From the NCBI RefSeq assembly GCF_019823105.1, contig NZ_CP081958.1:2170001-2234000 (forward strand): DNA of 64,000 nucleotides, given 5' to 3'. Numbering within the stretch: position 1 is the stretch's first letter; every line of letters starts with the position of its first letter. Shown in pieces: positions 49,558 through 57,646 of the stretch. This stretch comes from Halobaculum magnesiiphilum. Lineage in GTDB: Archaea > Halobacteriota > Halobacteria > Halobacteriales > Haloferacaceae. The translations under genes and the position numbers were made by a program. The notes beneath the pieces were generated by a model that worked only from the letters and a program-made list of their open reading frames with translations, did no database searches and was not told the DNA's origin.

Positions 49558-50604
49558 TCAGATCGCCTCGATCCGGCTCACGTTCGTCCCCACGCGCCCG
49601 ACGGTGTGGTACTCCCCGTCGTCGCCGCGGCGGATGATCCGCCCCTCCACGTCGTCGCGGACGTCGGGCACGTCGAACAGCCCGGAGCCACAGAGCACGT
49701 CGCCGTCGTGGACGGTCCACGTCTCGATCACCTCGTGGGGCTCGCCGGGGTACGGCACGCGCTCGAAGTCGCGCCCGAAGTTGGTCGACTCGAACAGCGC
49801 CGTCTCGTGCTCGTCGTTCACCCACGCCGGCGGCGCCTCCTCGCCGCCGCAGAAGAACACCGTCCCGTCGTGGACGAACACCCGCCGGATGTACGAGAAG
49901 TCGTTGCCGCGGTCGACCCGGTTCCACGAGTCGCCGGCGTCGGTCGTCCGCCACAGCCCGCCCTCGCCGACCGCGTGACCGAGGCCGAGGTTCTCCAGGT
50001 CGTGGTCGAGATACCCCGTCGTCGCGAGCCACACGTCCTCGGAGACGGGGAGGACCTGGTGGACGTCGTCGACGATGGTGTCGCGGCGGTCGCGCCACGT
50101 CCGCCCGCCGTCGTCGCTCAGGTGGATCCCGCCGGCCTCGACGCCCGCGATGAGGTGGTCGGGACGACCCGGAACGACTTCGAGGGCCCGTAGGCGGGCG
50201 TAGTGAGGGTCGATCGGCGACTCCCAGTGACCGCGGGAGGGCAGGTCGCGAAAGCCCTTCAGTTCCGCCCACGTCTCGCCCTCGTCGACCGAGCGGAACA
50301 CGTACGGGTCGTTGGTGCCCGCGTACCACGCGCCGTCGCGGGTCGCGAGGATCGACCACACCTCGCTTTGCCCGGCGTGCCAGAACCGGTCGCCCAGCGG
50401 GACGCCCAGATCGGTCCAGGTGTCGCCGCCGTCGGTCGAGCGGAACGCGCCCTCCGAGGAGGCGACGAACACGCCCTCGGTGTGGTCGAACGTGCGGACC
50501 GCGGTGACGACGCCACACTCCAGCACTCGCTCCGGATCGCCTCGCTCGAACGGGACGGCGTCGACGCGGTACAGCCCCTCGTCGGTCCCGATCAACAGTG
50601 ACAT
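49558..50604 (-). CDS. BNR/Asp-box beta-propeller protein (sialidase-like fold)
   Basis: A 348-residue cytosolic propeller without signal peptide. At least five Asp-box repeats are visible: FRSTDGGDTWTDL, FRSVDEGETWAEL, HLSDDGGRTWRDR, WRTTDAGDSWNRV and the degenerate FESTNFGRDFERV. No sialidase catalytic residues are evident, so it is probably a binding or lactonase-like propeller (Ycf48/VPS10-type). The start ATG at 50604 sits about 30 nt after a TATA box and is preferred to ATG 50616. The TTAC palindrome at 50638 overlaps its promoter. Confidence 0.85.
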   Translation of the reverse strand: MSLLIGTDEGLYRVDAVPFERGDPERVLECGVVTAVRTFDHTEGVFVASSEGAFRSTDGGDTWTDLGVPLGDRFWHAGQSEVWSILATRDGAWYAGTNDPYVFRSVDEGETWAELKGFRDLPSRGHWESPIDPHYARLRALEVVPGRPDHLIAGVEAGGIHLSDDGGRTWRDRRDTIVDDVHQVLPVSEDVWLATTGYLDHDLENLGLGHAVGEGGLWRTTDAGDSWNRVDRGNDFSYIRRVFVHDGTVFFCGGEEAPPAWVNDEHETALFESTNFGRDFERVPYPGEPHEVIETWTVHDGDVLCGSGLFDVPDVRDDVEGRIIRRGDDGEYHTVGRVGTNVSRIEAI

Positions 50605-50627
50605 ATCGTGTGTCAACGCATCCCAGA

Positions 50628-50652
50628 TAATAAATATTTACCAAGCTGTAAA
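50628..50652. promoter_or_regulatory. Operator site A (TTACC-N4-GTAA type) at the BNR/TatD divergent promoter
   Basis: TTACCAAGCTGTAA at 50638-50651 (outer arms TTTAC/GTAAA, 50637-50652) overlaps the AT-rich TATA region AATAAATATTTA serving the minus-strand BNR gene. It matches 5+4 bases of the perfect palindromes at 55462-55475 and 57568-57581. Confidence 0.6.
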
Positions 50653-50782
50653 CCGCTAAGTGCCGCCGCGATCACGGTCATTGTAACGACGGTGGCGGCC
50701 GCACGCCGGACCGACTTCCCGCCGACCCAACGGGGACGACCGCCCACGACCGCCCACGACCACCCACACACACGACCCACCC

Positions 50783-51784
50783 ATGACCGACACTTACCCC
50801 ACCGCCCGCCCGACGGACGCGACGTATCTCGACGAGGACCTCGACCTCCCGACGGAACTGCTGAACACGCCGTGGATCGACGGCCACAACCACGCCCACA
50901 CGCTGTCGTACGAGGACCGCGAGCGGTACGCCCTCTCGGGGTGTGCAGGGATGGTGATGGTCTCGTCGGGCTACCACTGGACCCCGTACAAGCCCGTCCG
51001 GGCGTCGGACATCCGCTACCTCTGGGACGACGCGATCAACCGCCGGGCAGCCATCGAGCGCAACCACTTCTTCGAGGCGAAGCTCGGGCTCGGGATCCAC
51101 ACCGGCGTCCGGATCGAGGACCCCGACGCGGTGCTGGAGGCGATGGACGAGTACTGCGAGCTGGACGAGGTCGCTGTCGTCGGCGAGACCGGCGTCACCC
51201 CGAGCCAGCACGTCGAGGCGTGGGACCTCGACGAGCAGCGCGCCGTCGTCGAGGCCCAGATGGGGATCGCCGCCGACCACGACCTCCCCGTGATCCTCCA
51301 CACGCCGAACACGTCGCCGCCGGCGAAGCGGTCCTACCGCCCAGAACTCGCCACCCCGGGCTACGAGAAGAACCCCGGCCTCGGTACCGAGCCGGTGATC
51401 GACGGCGACAACCCGGCGCTGGAGGCGGTGAAGATCGACGTGGCGGCGGCCCACGACGCCGGGCTCCCCGAGGAGCGGGTGATCGCCTCCCACGCCGACG
51501 AGAACAACACGGCGTACCTGATGGAGGAGACCGACTGCTACCTCAGCTACACCATCGGCCACTCGTGGCTCGTCGGCGTCGACGCCGCGACCGTCGCGAA
51601 CGCCATCGACGAGTACGGCCCCGAGCGGATCATGATCGACACCGACTGCGCGAACGTCCTCCGAACGGACCCGTACGCGATCAAGCGGGCGATACTCGAG
51701 CTGTACCGCTACGGCATCGACGCCGACGACATCCGCACGGTCGTGTGGGAGAACCCGAAGCGGGTGCTCGGGTTCGAGGAGTAG
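50783..51784 (+). CDS. TatD-like metal-dependent hydrolase
   Basis: A 333-residue amidohydrolase-fold protein, longer than the roughly 260-residue TatD DNases. Metal ligands: IDGHNHAHT (HxH pair), VVGETGVTP (Glu), VILHTPN (His), VIASHADENN (His) and MIDTDCAN (Asp). The set is complete. FRAxxW-type TatD signatures are weak, so a lactonase or amidase role within the surrounding catabolic cluster is as likely as nuclease activity. It is divergent from the BNR-DoxX operon and shares its operator region. Confidence 0.85.
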   Translation: MTDTYPTARPTDATYLDEDLDLPTELLNTPWIDGHNHAHTLSYEDRERYALSGCAGMVMVSSGYHWTPYKPVRASDIRYLWDDAINRRAAIERNHFFEAKLGLGIHTGVRIEDPDAVLEAMDEYCELDEVAVVGETGVTPSQHVEAWDLDEQRAVVEAQMGIAADHDLPVILHTPNTSPPAKRSYRPELATPGYEKNPGLGTEPVIDGDNPALEAVKIDVAAAHDAGLPEERVIASHADENNTAYLMEETDCYLSYTIGHSWLVGVDAATVANAIDEYGPERIMIDTDCANVLRTDPYAIKRAILELYRYGIDADDIRTVVWENPKRVLGFEE

Positions 51785-51967
51785 CTGGAACCGGTGGGAG
51801 TTCGCCGGTCGGTTCGGGGTGGCGCTGCTGCGGTCGGATCACGGTTCGGGGCGAGGGAGCGTTGCTGTCGTGGGTCCTCGTTACTATCGGGAATTGCGCA
51901 GCCGACCGGAAGATACAGCCGAACCACTTATCGCTACATACATTGAATCGATGAAGCATAACGTAAG

Positions 51968-51985
51968 TTAAAATTATTATTTTAA
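51968..51985. terminator. AT-rich inverted repeat between convergent genes
   Basis: TTAAAAT-TATT-ATTTTAA, perfect 7-bp arms, lies between the TatD-like gene and the end of the AT-rich lipoprotein gene. It may terminate one or both; T-rich runs are the typical archaeal termination signal. Base composition changes abruptly here. Confidence 0.5.
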
Positions 51986-51999
51986 TTAATTCCTGTATA

Positions 52000-52995
52000 T
52001 TATAGATATGGAGCTGAAAGTTGAATCAAGTCGATCTCTGTGAGATCATAATTTCCTTCGGCAGCAGTGATGAACCTCCCCGTTCTTTCTATACTATCAT
52101 ACTCTCCCCAGAGATCTTCATTTTGAAGTAACGAAAAAGCGGTATCTGCCGTCACTTCATCCTCAAACGCCCATGCTCCGTATCTACTCTGTTCTTCGAA
52201 GTTAACGGATGAAGCTCCGATCTCAGGCTGATAATTCTGATCAATCGGCATATATGTATCGTCCTTCGTCATAGTCAAACTGTCGTGTACGTCCAGAACC
52301 TCGATAACCTCTCTCGTCTCCACACCTGGTGTCAATTCATTTTTTGTTTCCTGTTCTAGTACGTCGACGATCACATCATTCGCACGTTCAAGTGGAACGC
52401 TGTAGGCCCATCCAACAATGTGCCGGCCATTACCGACAGCATGTGGATATTTATCTGCTTTATGGGTATATAGTGTATAATCCCCAATTTCTCGGTTCGT
52501 TCGATACCCTTGGTCTAATAATTGCTGTACAATGTCATTTTCCGAAACAGTATTAGGCAGCTGATCTATCTTCACCGTGGGCGATCCCTTCCCGGGATTT
52601 TCTTCGATAAACGTTTCCGGCACGTTAAAATCATAAAATTCAAATTTGTCATACATCGAATCACCGGCGTTAGATTCTGACATAAATGTAGTATCATAAT
52701 TTTCGTGAAAATCTGAAGGGCTATACGATAGAGCATTAAAAACCTCTCCAGGAGGTAAGAGCATCCATTCTTTGAAAAATTCGACAGTATCAACATGGTC
52801 AAACGCAGGAATCTCGTAGGATGGCGTTTCTGTTGTTTCTACGGGAGTAGAGGTATCTGCCTCTGTAGTTGTTGTTTCGGATCCCGACCTATCGAGGGCC
52901 CCCAAACAACCTGTCACACCGATAATTCCGGTTGTACCAACCCCGCGAAGCATCTGTCTTCTCGAAAAGGAGGCTGAATTTCGACCATCTGTCAT
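52000..52995 (-). CDS. AT-rich TAT lipoprotein of unknown function
   Basis: A 331-residue exported lipoprotein. The twin-arginine signal FSRRQMLRGVGTTG leads to the lipobox GVTGC, followed by a Thr/Ser-rich linker (ETTTTEADTSTPVETTET) and an acidic globular domain with no recognised motif. Codon use is strikingly different from all neighbours, with many A/T third positions (GAT, AAA, TTT, ATA), and the segment 51.95-53.03 kb is clearly AT-rich. This suggests recent acquisition from an element or lower-GC haloarchaeon. No transposase or flanking repeats were found. Confidence 0.85.
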   Translation of the reverse strand: MTDGRNSASFSRRQMLRGVGTTGIIGVTGCLGALDRSGSETTTTEADTSTPVETTETPSYEIPAFDHVDTVEFFKEWMLLPPGEVFNALSYSPSDFHENYDTTFMSESNAGDSMYDKFEFYDFNVPETFIEENPGKGSPTVKIDQLPNTVSENDIVQQLLDQGYRTNREIGDYTLYTHKADKYPHAVGNGRHIVGWAYSVPLERANDVIVDVLEQETKNELTPGVETREVIEVLDVHDSLTMTKDDTYMPIDQNYQPEIGASSVNFEEQSRYGAWAFEDEVTADTAFSLLQNEDLWGEYDSIERTGRFITAAEGNYDLTEIDLIQLSAPYL

Positions 52996-53126
52996 GATAG
53001 AGTGAGCACATTCGATATGTAAGTAGGTTGTGGAGTTCGCAGCACTTTCCCATCGCCTGTTTCACCGACGAGAGGTCGAACGAATCCGATCGCAACGGAG
53101 CCAACGGACCGGACTACCGTCCCCGC

Positions 53127-54014
53127 CTACCGATACTCGCAGTCGTTGGTCAGCTCGCCCAGCCCCTCGACGCCGACGGTGACGGTGTCGCCCTCCGCCA
53201 GCAACACCGGCGGCTCGCGGTAGACGCCGACGCCCGGCGGCGTCCCGGTGAATATCAGGTCGCCCGGCGTCAGCGTGAACGCCTGACTACAGAAGGACAC
53301 CAGTTCGTCGATCCCGAAGATGAGCTGGTCGGTCGAGGAGTCCTGCAGGCGCTCGCCGTTCACCTCGGCGTAGATGTCCAAGTCGTGCGGGTCGTCGATC
53401 TCGTCGGCCGTCACGAGTTCCGGGCCGACCGGGGCGAACCCGTCGAGGCTCTTCCCGCGGACCCACTGGCCGTCGCCGTGCTGGAGGTCGCGGGCGGACA
53501 CGTCGTTGCCGACGAGGTAGCCGGCGACGTGGTCCATCGCGTCGTCCTCGTCAACGCGGCGGGCCTCCTCGCCGATCACGACGACGAGTTCCGCCTCGTA
53601 GTCGACCTTCTCCGTGTACTCGGGGTCCCAGCCGATCGTGTCGTCGGGCCCGGCGACGGTCGTCGGGAACTTCGAGAACAACACCGGCGTCTCGGGGATC
53701 TCGTTGCCGCCCTCCTCGGCGTGGTCGCGGTAGTTCAGCCCGACGCAGACCACCTTCCCGGGGTCGCTCACGGGCGCGTGTCTGTCCACCTCGGCGGCGT
53801 CGTACACGCCGGTGCCGGTCGCCTCGGCGTACTCGACGGCCAGCTCGGCCTTCCGGCGCCACTGCCAGTCCGCGAGCAGGTCGACGGTCGCGTCGGGGAT
53901 CTCGACGCCCGCGGCCGCGCCGGCCTTGGGGAGTCGAACGATCGTGTCTTCTTCGAGCGCGACGCCGGTCCACGCGGCGTCGTCCTCGGATGTACTGTAT
54001 TGTCCAAGTCGCAT
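53127..54014 (-). CDS. Fumarylacetoacetate hydrolase-family protein
   Basis: A 295-residue FAH-fold enzyme acting on 2-oxo-4-hydroxy acids or acylpyruvates. KVVCVGLNYRDHAEEGG carries the catalytic His, KVDYEAELVVVIG the metal glutamates, and GYLVGNDVSARDLQ the metal Asp; LIFTGTPPGVGVYREP closes the active site. It lies 55 bp downstream of the amidohydrolase gene on the same strand, so it is probably co-transcribed from the promoter with operator site B. It would hydrolyse a late intermediate, releasing central metabolites, but the substrate is not known. Confidence 0.92.
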   Translation of the reverse strand: MRLGQYSTSEDDAAWTGVALEEDTIVRLPKAGAAAGVEIPDATVDLLADWQWRRKAELAVEYAEATGTGVYDAAEVDRHAPVSDPGKVVCVGLNYRDHAEEGGNEIPETPVLFSKFPTTVAGPDDTIGWDPEYTEKVDYEAELVVVIGEEARRVDEDDAMDHVAGYLVGNDVSARDLQHGDGQWVRGKSLDGFAPVGPELVTADEIDDPHDLDIYAEVNGERLQDSSTDQLIFGIDELVSFCSQAFTLTPGDLIFTGTPPGVGVYREPPVLLAEGDTVTVGVEGLGELTNDCEYR

Positions 54015-54069
54015 CGTGTGTGTCGTGAAAGCGGTAGTTGGGGAGGGTGATATCGTCGCGCGAGGCGGC

Positions 54070-55425
54070 TCAGAGATCGATCCCGGCGTCGTCGATGAGC
54101 CGGTGGCCCGACTCGACGAAGCGATCGAACTCGGAGCGGACGAGGTCGTTCGTCAGCTCGCCGTCCCGCTTGACGGGCTCGCCGTCGACGAGGACGGTGT
54201 CGATGTGGGAGGGGTCCGACTGGAAGACGATCGTCTGCACCGCCGAGTGCGACGGCGCGGTCATGAAGTCGCTCGCGTCGAGCACCACGACGTCCGCGCG
54301 CTTGCCGGGCGTGAGCGTCCCGATCTCGTCGTCAAGCCCGAGCGCCCGTGCGCCCTCGATGGTCGCCATCTCCAGGGTGTCGCGGGCGGTGAGTCCCAGT
54401 TCGGTGACCTCCTCGCCGGTCTCGAGGATCTCCTGGTTACGGAACATCCGCTGGACCTGCATCCCGACCCGCATCTGGGTGCCCATGTCGCCGCTGACGT
54501 TCGAGCAGACGTCGACGCCCCAGGCCGGGCGCCCGCCCGCCTCGAGCACCTTCCCGGTGACCGGGATGCCGTGGCCCATCTGCATCTCGACCTCCGGCGT
54601 CGCCGAGAAGGAGACGCCCTGCTCGACGGCGTGGTCGATGTCCTCCTGTGAGAAGTGGTTCCCGTGGGCGACGTTCACGTCGGGGCCGAGCAGGTCCTCG
54701 TAGGCGCCGAAGCCCTGGTACTCGGGGTTGTACTCCGAGGAGGTCCACTGCGCGGCGCCCATGTGGATGGTCGAGAGCGCGTCCAGCTCCCGCGCCAGCT
54801 CCAGGTCGGCGCAGGCGGTCTCGTCGGTACAGAAGTCCGGCCCCCGGAGCCCGATCGCCAGGCTGAGGAGGTCGTCGTCGCGGATCCGCTCGGCGTACAG
54901 CTCGCGGATGTTCTCCTCGGGGAGCCCCACGTCGCTGTCGTACCACCACGTCGGCGCGTCGTCGCCCGGCGGCCCGTACGTGTAGACCGCGCGCAGTCCG
55001 GCGTCCTGCAGCGCGTCGACGGCGCGCTCGCCGTGTTCGAGCGTGTTGGGGTACGACCAGTCGAGGGCCGTGGTCGTCCCCGTGTAGAGCTTCTCGAAGG
55101 CCCCGAAGAGCCCGCCGAGGTACATGTCCTCGGGTCCGTAGAGCCCGGTGATGTTGCCGAGCATGTGCTCGAAGTATTCGCCCATGAGCGACCAGTCCCC
55201 CGCGATCCCCCTGACCTGCGTCTGTGCGAGATGAATGTGCGAGTCGACGAGCCCGGGGAAGACGATCTTCCCCGACGCGTCGATCACCTCCGCGTTCGCG
55301 TCCGAGAGGTCCTCCCCGACCTCGACGATCTCGCCGTCCTCGATCAGCACGTCGCCGCCGGCGATCTCCCCGATATCGGGGTCCAGCGTGACGACCGTGC
55401 CATCCCTAATGATCGTTTGTCCCAT
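54070..55425 (-). CDS. Amidohydrolase (AtzA/TrzN/guanine-deaminase-like)
   Basis: A 451-residue metal-dependent hydrolase. The N-terminal GQTIIRDGTVVTLDPD and SGKIVFPGLVDSHIHLAQTQ give the HxH pair. Further ligands are seen as STIHMGAAQWTSSEYN (His), NVAHGNHFSQEDI (His) and AWGVDVCSN (Asp). Its relatives deaminate or dechlorinate N-heterocycles (guanine, cytosine, triazines). The C-terminus has GKRADVVVLDASDF. Starts at 55431 and 55440 are possible; 55425 matches family N-termini. First gene of the operon with the FAH gene, with operator site B just upstream. Confidence 0.9.
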   Translation of the reverse strand: MGQTIIRDGTVVTLDPDIGEIAGGDVLIEDGEIVEVGEDLSDANAEVIDASGKIVFPGLVDSHIHLAQTQVRGIAGDWSLMGEYFEHMLGNITGLYGPEDMYLGGLFGAFEKLYTGTTTALDWSYPNTLEHGERAVDALQDAGLRAVYTYGPPGDDAPTWWYDSDVGLPEENIRELYAERIRDDDLLSLAIGLRGPDFCTDETACADLELARELDALSTIHMGAAQWTSSEYNPEYQGFGAYEDLLGPDVNVAHGNHFSQEDIDHAVEQGVSFSATPEVEMQMGHGIPVTGKVLEAGGRPAWGVDVCSNVSGDMGTQMRVGMQVQRMFRNQEILETGEEVTELGLTARDTLEMATIEGARALGLDDEIGTLTPGKRADVVVLDASDFMTAPSHSAVQTIVFQSDPSHIDTVLVDGEPVKRDGELTNDLVRSEFDRFVESGHRLIDDAGIDL

Positions 55426-55461
55426 GTGCATCGGCAACATGGGTGTACGGGTATGAAAGTA

Positions 55462-55475
55462 TTACCATTTGGTAA
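55462..55475. promoter_or_regulatory. Operator site B, perfect palindrome TTACCATTTGGTAA
   Basis: A 14-bp perfect palindrome in the 110-bp divergent promoter between the amidohydrolase and TetR genes. It overlaps the minus-strand TATA-like TAATACTTT (55456-55464), so binding should block the amidohydrolase operon. A second small inverted repeat GATCC-GCCA-GGATC lies at 55481-55494. The TetR gene has its own TATA-like GCTATATG (55505-55512) about 28 nt before its ATG. Confidence 0.75.
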
Positions 55476-55535
55476 ACGGCGATCCGCCAGGATCGAGACA
55501 AAGTGCTATATGTGGCTCGGCGCAATCTCCCGGCA

Positions 55536-56165
55536 ATGAGCAAGTCGGACGAGGGGTCCGTCCCGGCGGACACCCGCGAGGACATCATGGAGGCGACGTT
55601 CCGCGCCCTCAGCGAGCACGGCTACTCCGACCTCCGCATGCGCGACATCGGCGAGGAGATGGAGATGACGCGGCAGGTGATCCACTACCACTACGACGGG
55701 AAGCAGGACCTCATGTCGAGTTTCCTCGAGTACATCATCGACCAGTACGAGGGGAGCGTCGAGGTCGACGGCGACGCCCCGCCGCGCGAGGAGTTGGAGG
55801 CCCGCGTGCATCAGTGCCTGTTCGGCCCGGGGTTCGAGGAGTTCTCCCACTGGGACCGGATGAAGGTGTACCACGAGCTGTTCACCCACGCCCAGAACGA
55901 CGAGGACCACCGCGCCATCTTCAACGAACACTACGACCGCATCCGCGGCAGCATCACCGAGGTCGTCGAGGACGGCATCGAGCGGGGGGTCTTCCGCGAC
56001 ACCGACCCCGAGCGGGCGGGCCAGCTGATCACCGACATCATCCACGCCGCCCGCGGCCGCAAGCTCTCGCTGGGCCACGACGACGCCCCCGAACGGGCGT
56101 GGCGCTCCATCGACGAGTTCGTCGTCGACTCGCTGCTCGCCGAGGACGCCGACGCCGAGAACTGA
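55536..56165 (+). CDS. TetR/AcrR-family regulator, probable regulator of the catabolic cluster
   Basis: A 209-residue TetR-family protein. The N-terminal HTH (about 15-62) reads TREDIMEATFRALSEHGYSD and MRDIGEEMEMTRQVIHYHY, the canonical pattern. The C-terminal ligand domain is all-helical with acidic surface (FGPGFEEFSHWDRMKVYHEL). It is divergent from the amidohydrolase-FAH operon and adjacent to a perfect TTACC-N4-GGTAA site, matching the palindromic sites such proteins bind. The start is ATG at 55536, leaderless from its TATA box. It likely derepresses on binding a pathway substrate. Confidence 0.9.
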   Translation: MSKSDEGSVPADTREDIMEATFRALSEHGYSDLRMRDIGEEMEMTRQVIHYHYDGKQDLMSSFLEYIIDQYEGSVEVDGDAPPREELEARVHQCLFGPGFEEFSHWDRMKVYHELFTHAQNDEDHRAIFNEHYDRIRGSITEVVEDGIERGVFRDTDPERAGQLITDIIHAARGRKLSLGHDDAPERAWRSIDEFVVDSLLAEDADAEN

Positions 56166-56251
56166 GACGCTCGCGACCCGTCCGCGGTCGGGGCCGCTGC
56201 GGTCGTCCTCGACCGAACTGAAGGCCCCCGCGCCGCCGGCGACATCGGCCG

Positions 56252-57511
56252 TCACTCGCCGTCGCTTCCCTGGCTCGCGTCGTCCGCGTCGCCGAAGACG
56301 CCCGCCGCCTCCAGCTCGTCGAGCTCCGCCTCGGAGTAGCCCAGCTCCGCGAACACCTCGCGGTTGTGTTCCCCCAGCAGCGGCGGCGCCCGGTCGAAGC
56401 CGCTCTCGCCGTTGGCGAACTTCAGCGGGTGCTCGATCACCGGGATCTCCCCCAGCTCGGGGTGTTCGATCTCGGAGACGGCGCCGCGGGCGTCGATCTG
56501 CGGGTTGTTCAGCGCCTCCTCGACCTCGTACACCGGACCTGCGGGGACGCCGCCCTCCTCGGCGATGATCTCGATCCACTCGTCGGTCGTCTTCTCCGTG
56601 AGCGTCGCCTCGATCTCGGCTTCGAGGGCGTCCTGGTGTTCGACCCGGTCGGCGTTCTGCGCGAATCGGTCGTCTTCCGGGAGGTCCGGGCGGTCGATCA
56701 CCTCGCATAGCTCGTGCCACAGCTTCTCGTTGAGGATGCAGACGTTGATGTACCCGTCCTTCGTCTCGAACGTCTGGTACGGGGCGAGGACGGGGTCCTT
56801 CGTTCCCATGCGTGTGGGTTCCTCGTCGGCGAAGACCATGCCGGCCTGCTTCGTGAGCCACGGCAGCGTCGCCTCCAGCATTCCCAGATCGATGTACTCG
56901 CCCTCGCCGGTCCGCTCGCGGCGGTACAGCGACGCCATCGCGCCGAAGCCGGCCCACATCCCCGTGATGAGGTCGGTCATCGGGACGCCGACCTTCACGG
57001 GCTGGCGGCCCTCCTCGCCGGTGACGCTCATCAGGCCGCTCATCCCCTGGATGAGCAGGTCGTACCCCGAGCGCTTCGCCCACGGCCCGGTCTGTCCGAA
57101 CGCGGAGATCGCGAGGTAGATGAGCTGGTCGTTGTACTCCGAGAGCGTGTCGTAGTCGATGTCGAGACGCTCGGCGGTGCCCGGGCGGTAGTTCTGGACG
57201 ACGATGTCCGCGTGCTCGACCAGCTCGTAGAACGCCTCCTTCGCGCGGTCGTTCTTCAGGTCGAGTTCGAGGCTCTGCTTGCCGTAGTTGACCGTCCAGT
57301 AGTACGGCGACTCGCCCTGGATGAACGGCGGCCCCGAGTGACGGATCGCGTCGCCGTACCCCGGCTGTTCGACCTTGATCACCTCCGCCCCGAGGTTGGC
57401 GAGCATCGCCGAACTGAACCCGCCGGTCACGAACGTCGAGAGATCGAGGACCTTCACGCCCTCGAGCATCTTCCCCTGCGTCGATGGTGAATCGGTGTCG
57501 GTGTCGGACAT
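56252..57511 (-). CDS. CaiB/BaiF class III CoA-transferase
   Basis: A 419-residue family III CoA-transferase moving CoA between carboxylic acids. GVKVLDLSTFVTGGFSSAML at the start, YWTVNYGKQSLELDLK, then SGYDLLIQGMSGLMSVTG containing the catalytic Asp, VGVPMTDLITGMWAGFGAMA and the late IEHPLKFANGESGFDRAPPL are all family features. Relatives act on dicarboxylates (mesaconate, itaconate, succinate) or carnitine. It has operator site C upstream, linking it to the TetR regulon. The start is ATG at 57511; a longer frame adds an Arg-rich, atypical tail. Confidence 0.92.
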   Translation of the reverse strand: MSDTDTDSPSTQGKMLEGVKVLDLSTFVTGGFSSAMLANLGAEVIKVEQPGYGDAIRHSGPPFIQGESPYYWTVNYGKQSLELDLKNDRAKEAFYELVEHADIVVQNYRPGTAERLDIDYDTLSEYNDQLIYLAISAFGQTGPWAKRSGYDLLIQGMSGLMSVTGEEGRQPVKVGVPMTDLITGMWAGFGAMASLYRRERTGEGEYIDLGMLEATLPWLTKQAGMVFADEEPTRMGTKDPVLAPYQTFETKDGYINVCILNEKLWHELCEVIDRPDLPEDDRFAQNADRVEHQDALEAEIEATLTEKTTDEWIEIIAEEGGVPAGPVYEVEEALNNPQIDARGAVSEIEHPELGEIPVIEHPLKFANGESGFDRAPPLLGEHNREVFAELGYSEAELDELEAAGVFGDADDASQGSDGE

Positions 57512-57567
57512 TGTGGTGTTCCGTGCCGCGGGGTATCCCGCCGCGTCTTCGTCGCCTCCCGTTTTGC

Positions 57568-57581
57568 TTACCGCTCGGTAA
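57568..57581. promoter_or_regulatory. Operator site C, perfect palindrome TTACCGCTCGGTAA
   Basis: A 14-bp perfect palindrome 57 bp upstream of the CoA-transferase start, with the same TTACC/GGTAA arms and spacing as site B. No other copy of this quality was found outside 50.6-57.6 kb. Confidence 0.7.
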
Positions 57582-57646
57582 AGGTTTCGGCGACGCCGGC
57601 GGGGTCCCTCGCTCTCGCTCACTGGTCCCACGTTCACTGTCCCACG

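Noticed and set aside
51785..53126. Insertion sequence carrying the AT-rich gene
   Set aside because: No transposase, terminal inverted repeats or target duplication could be recognised at the edges.
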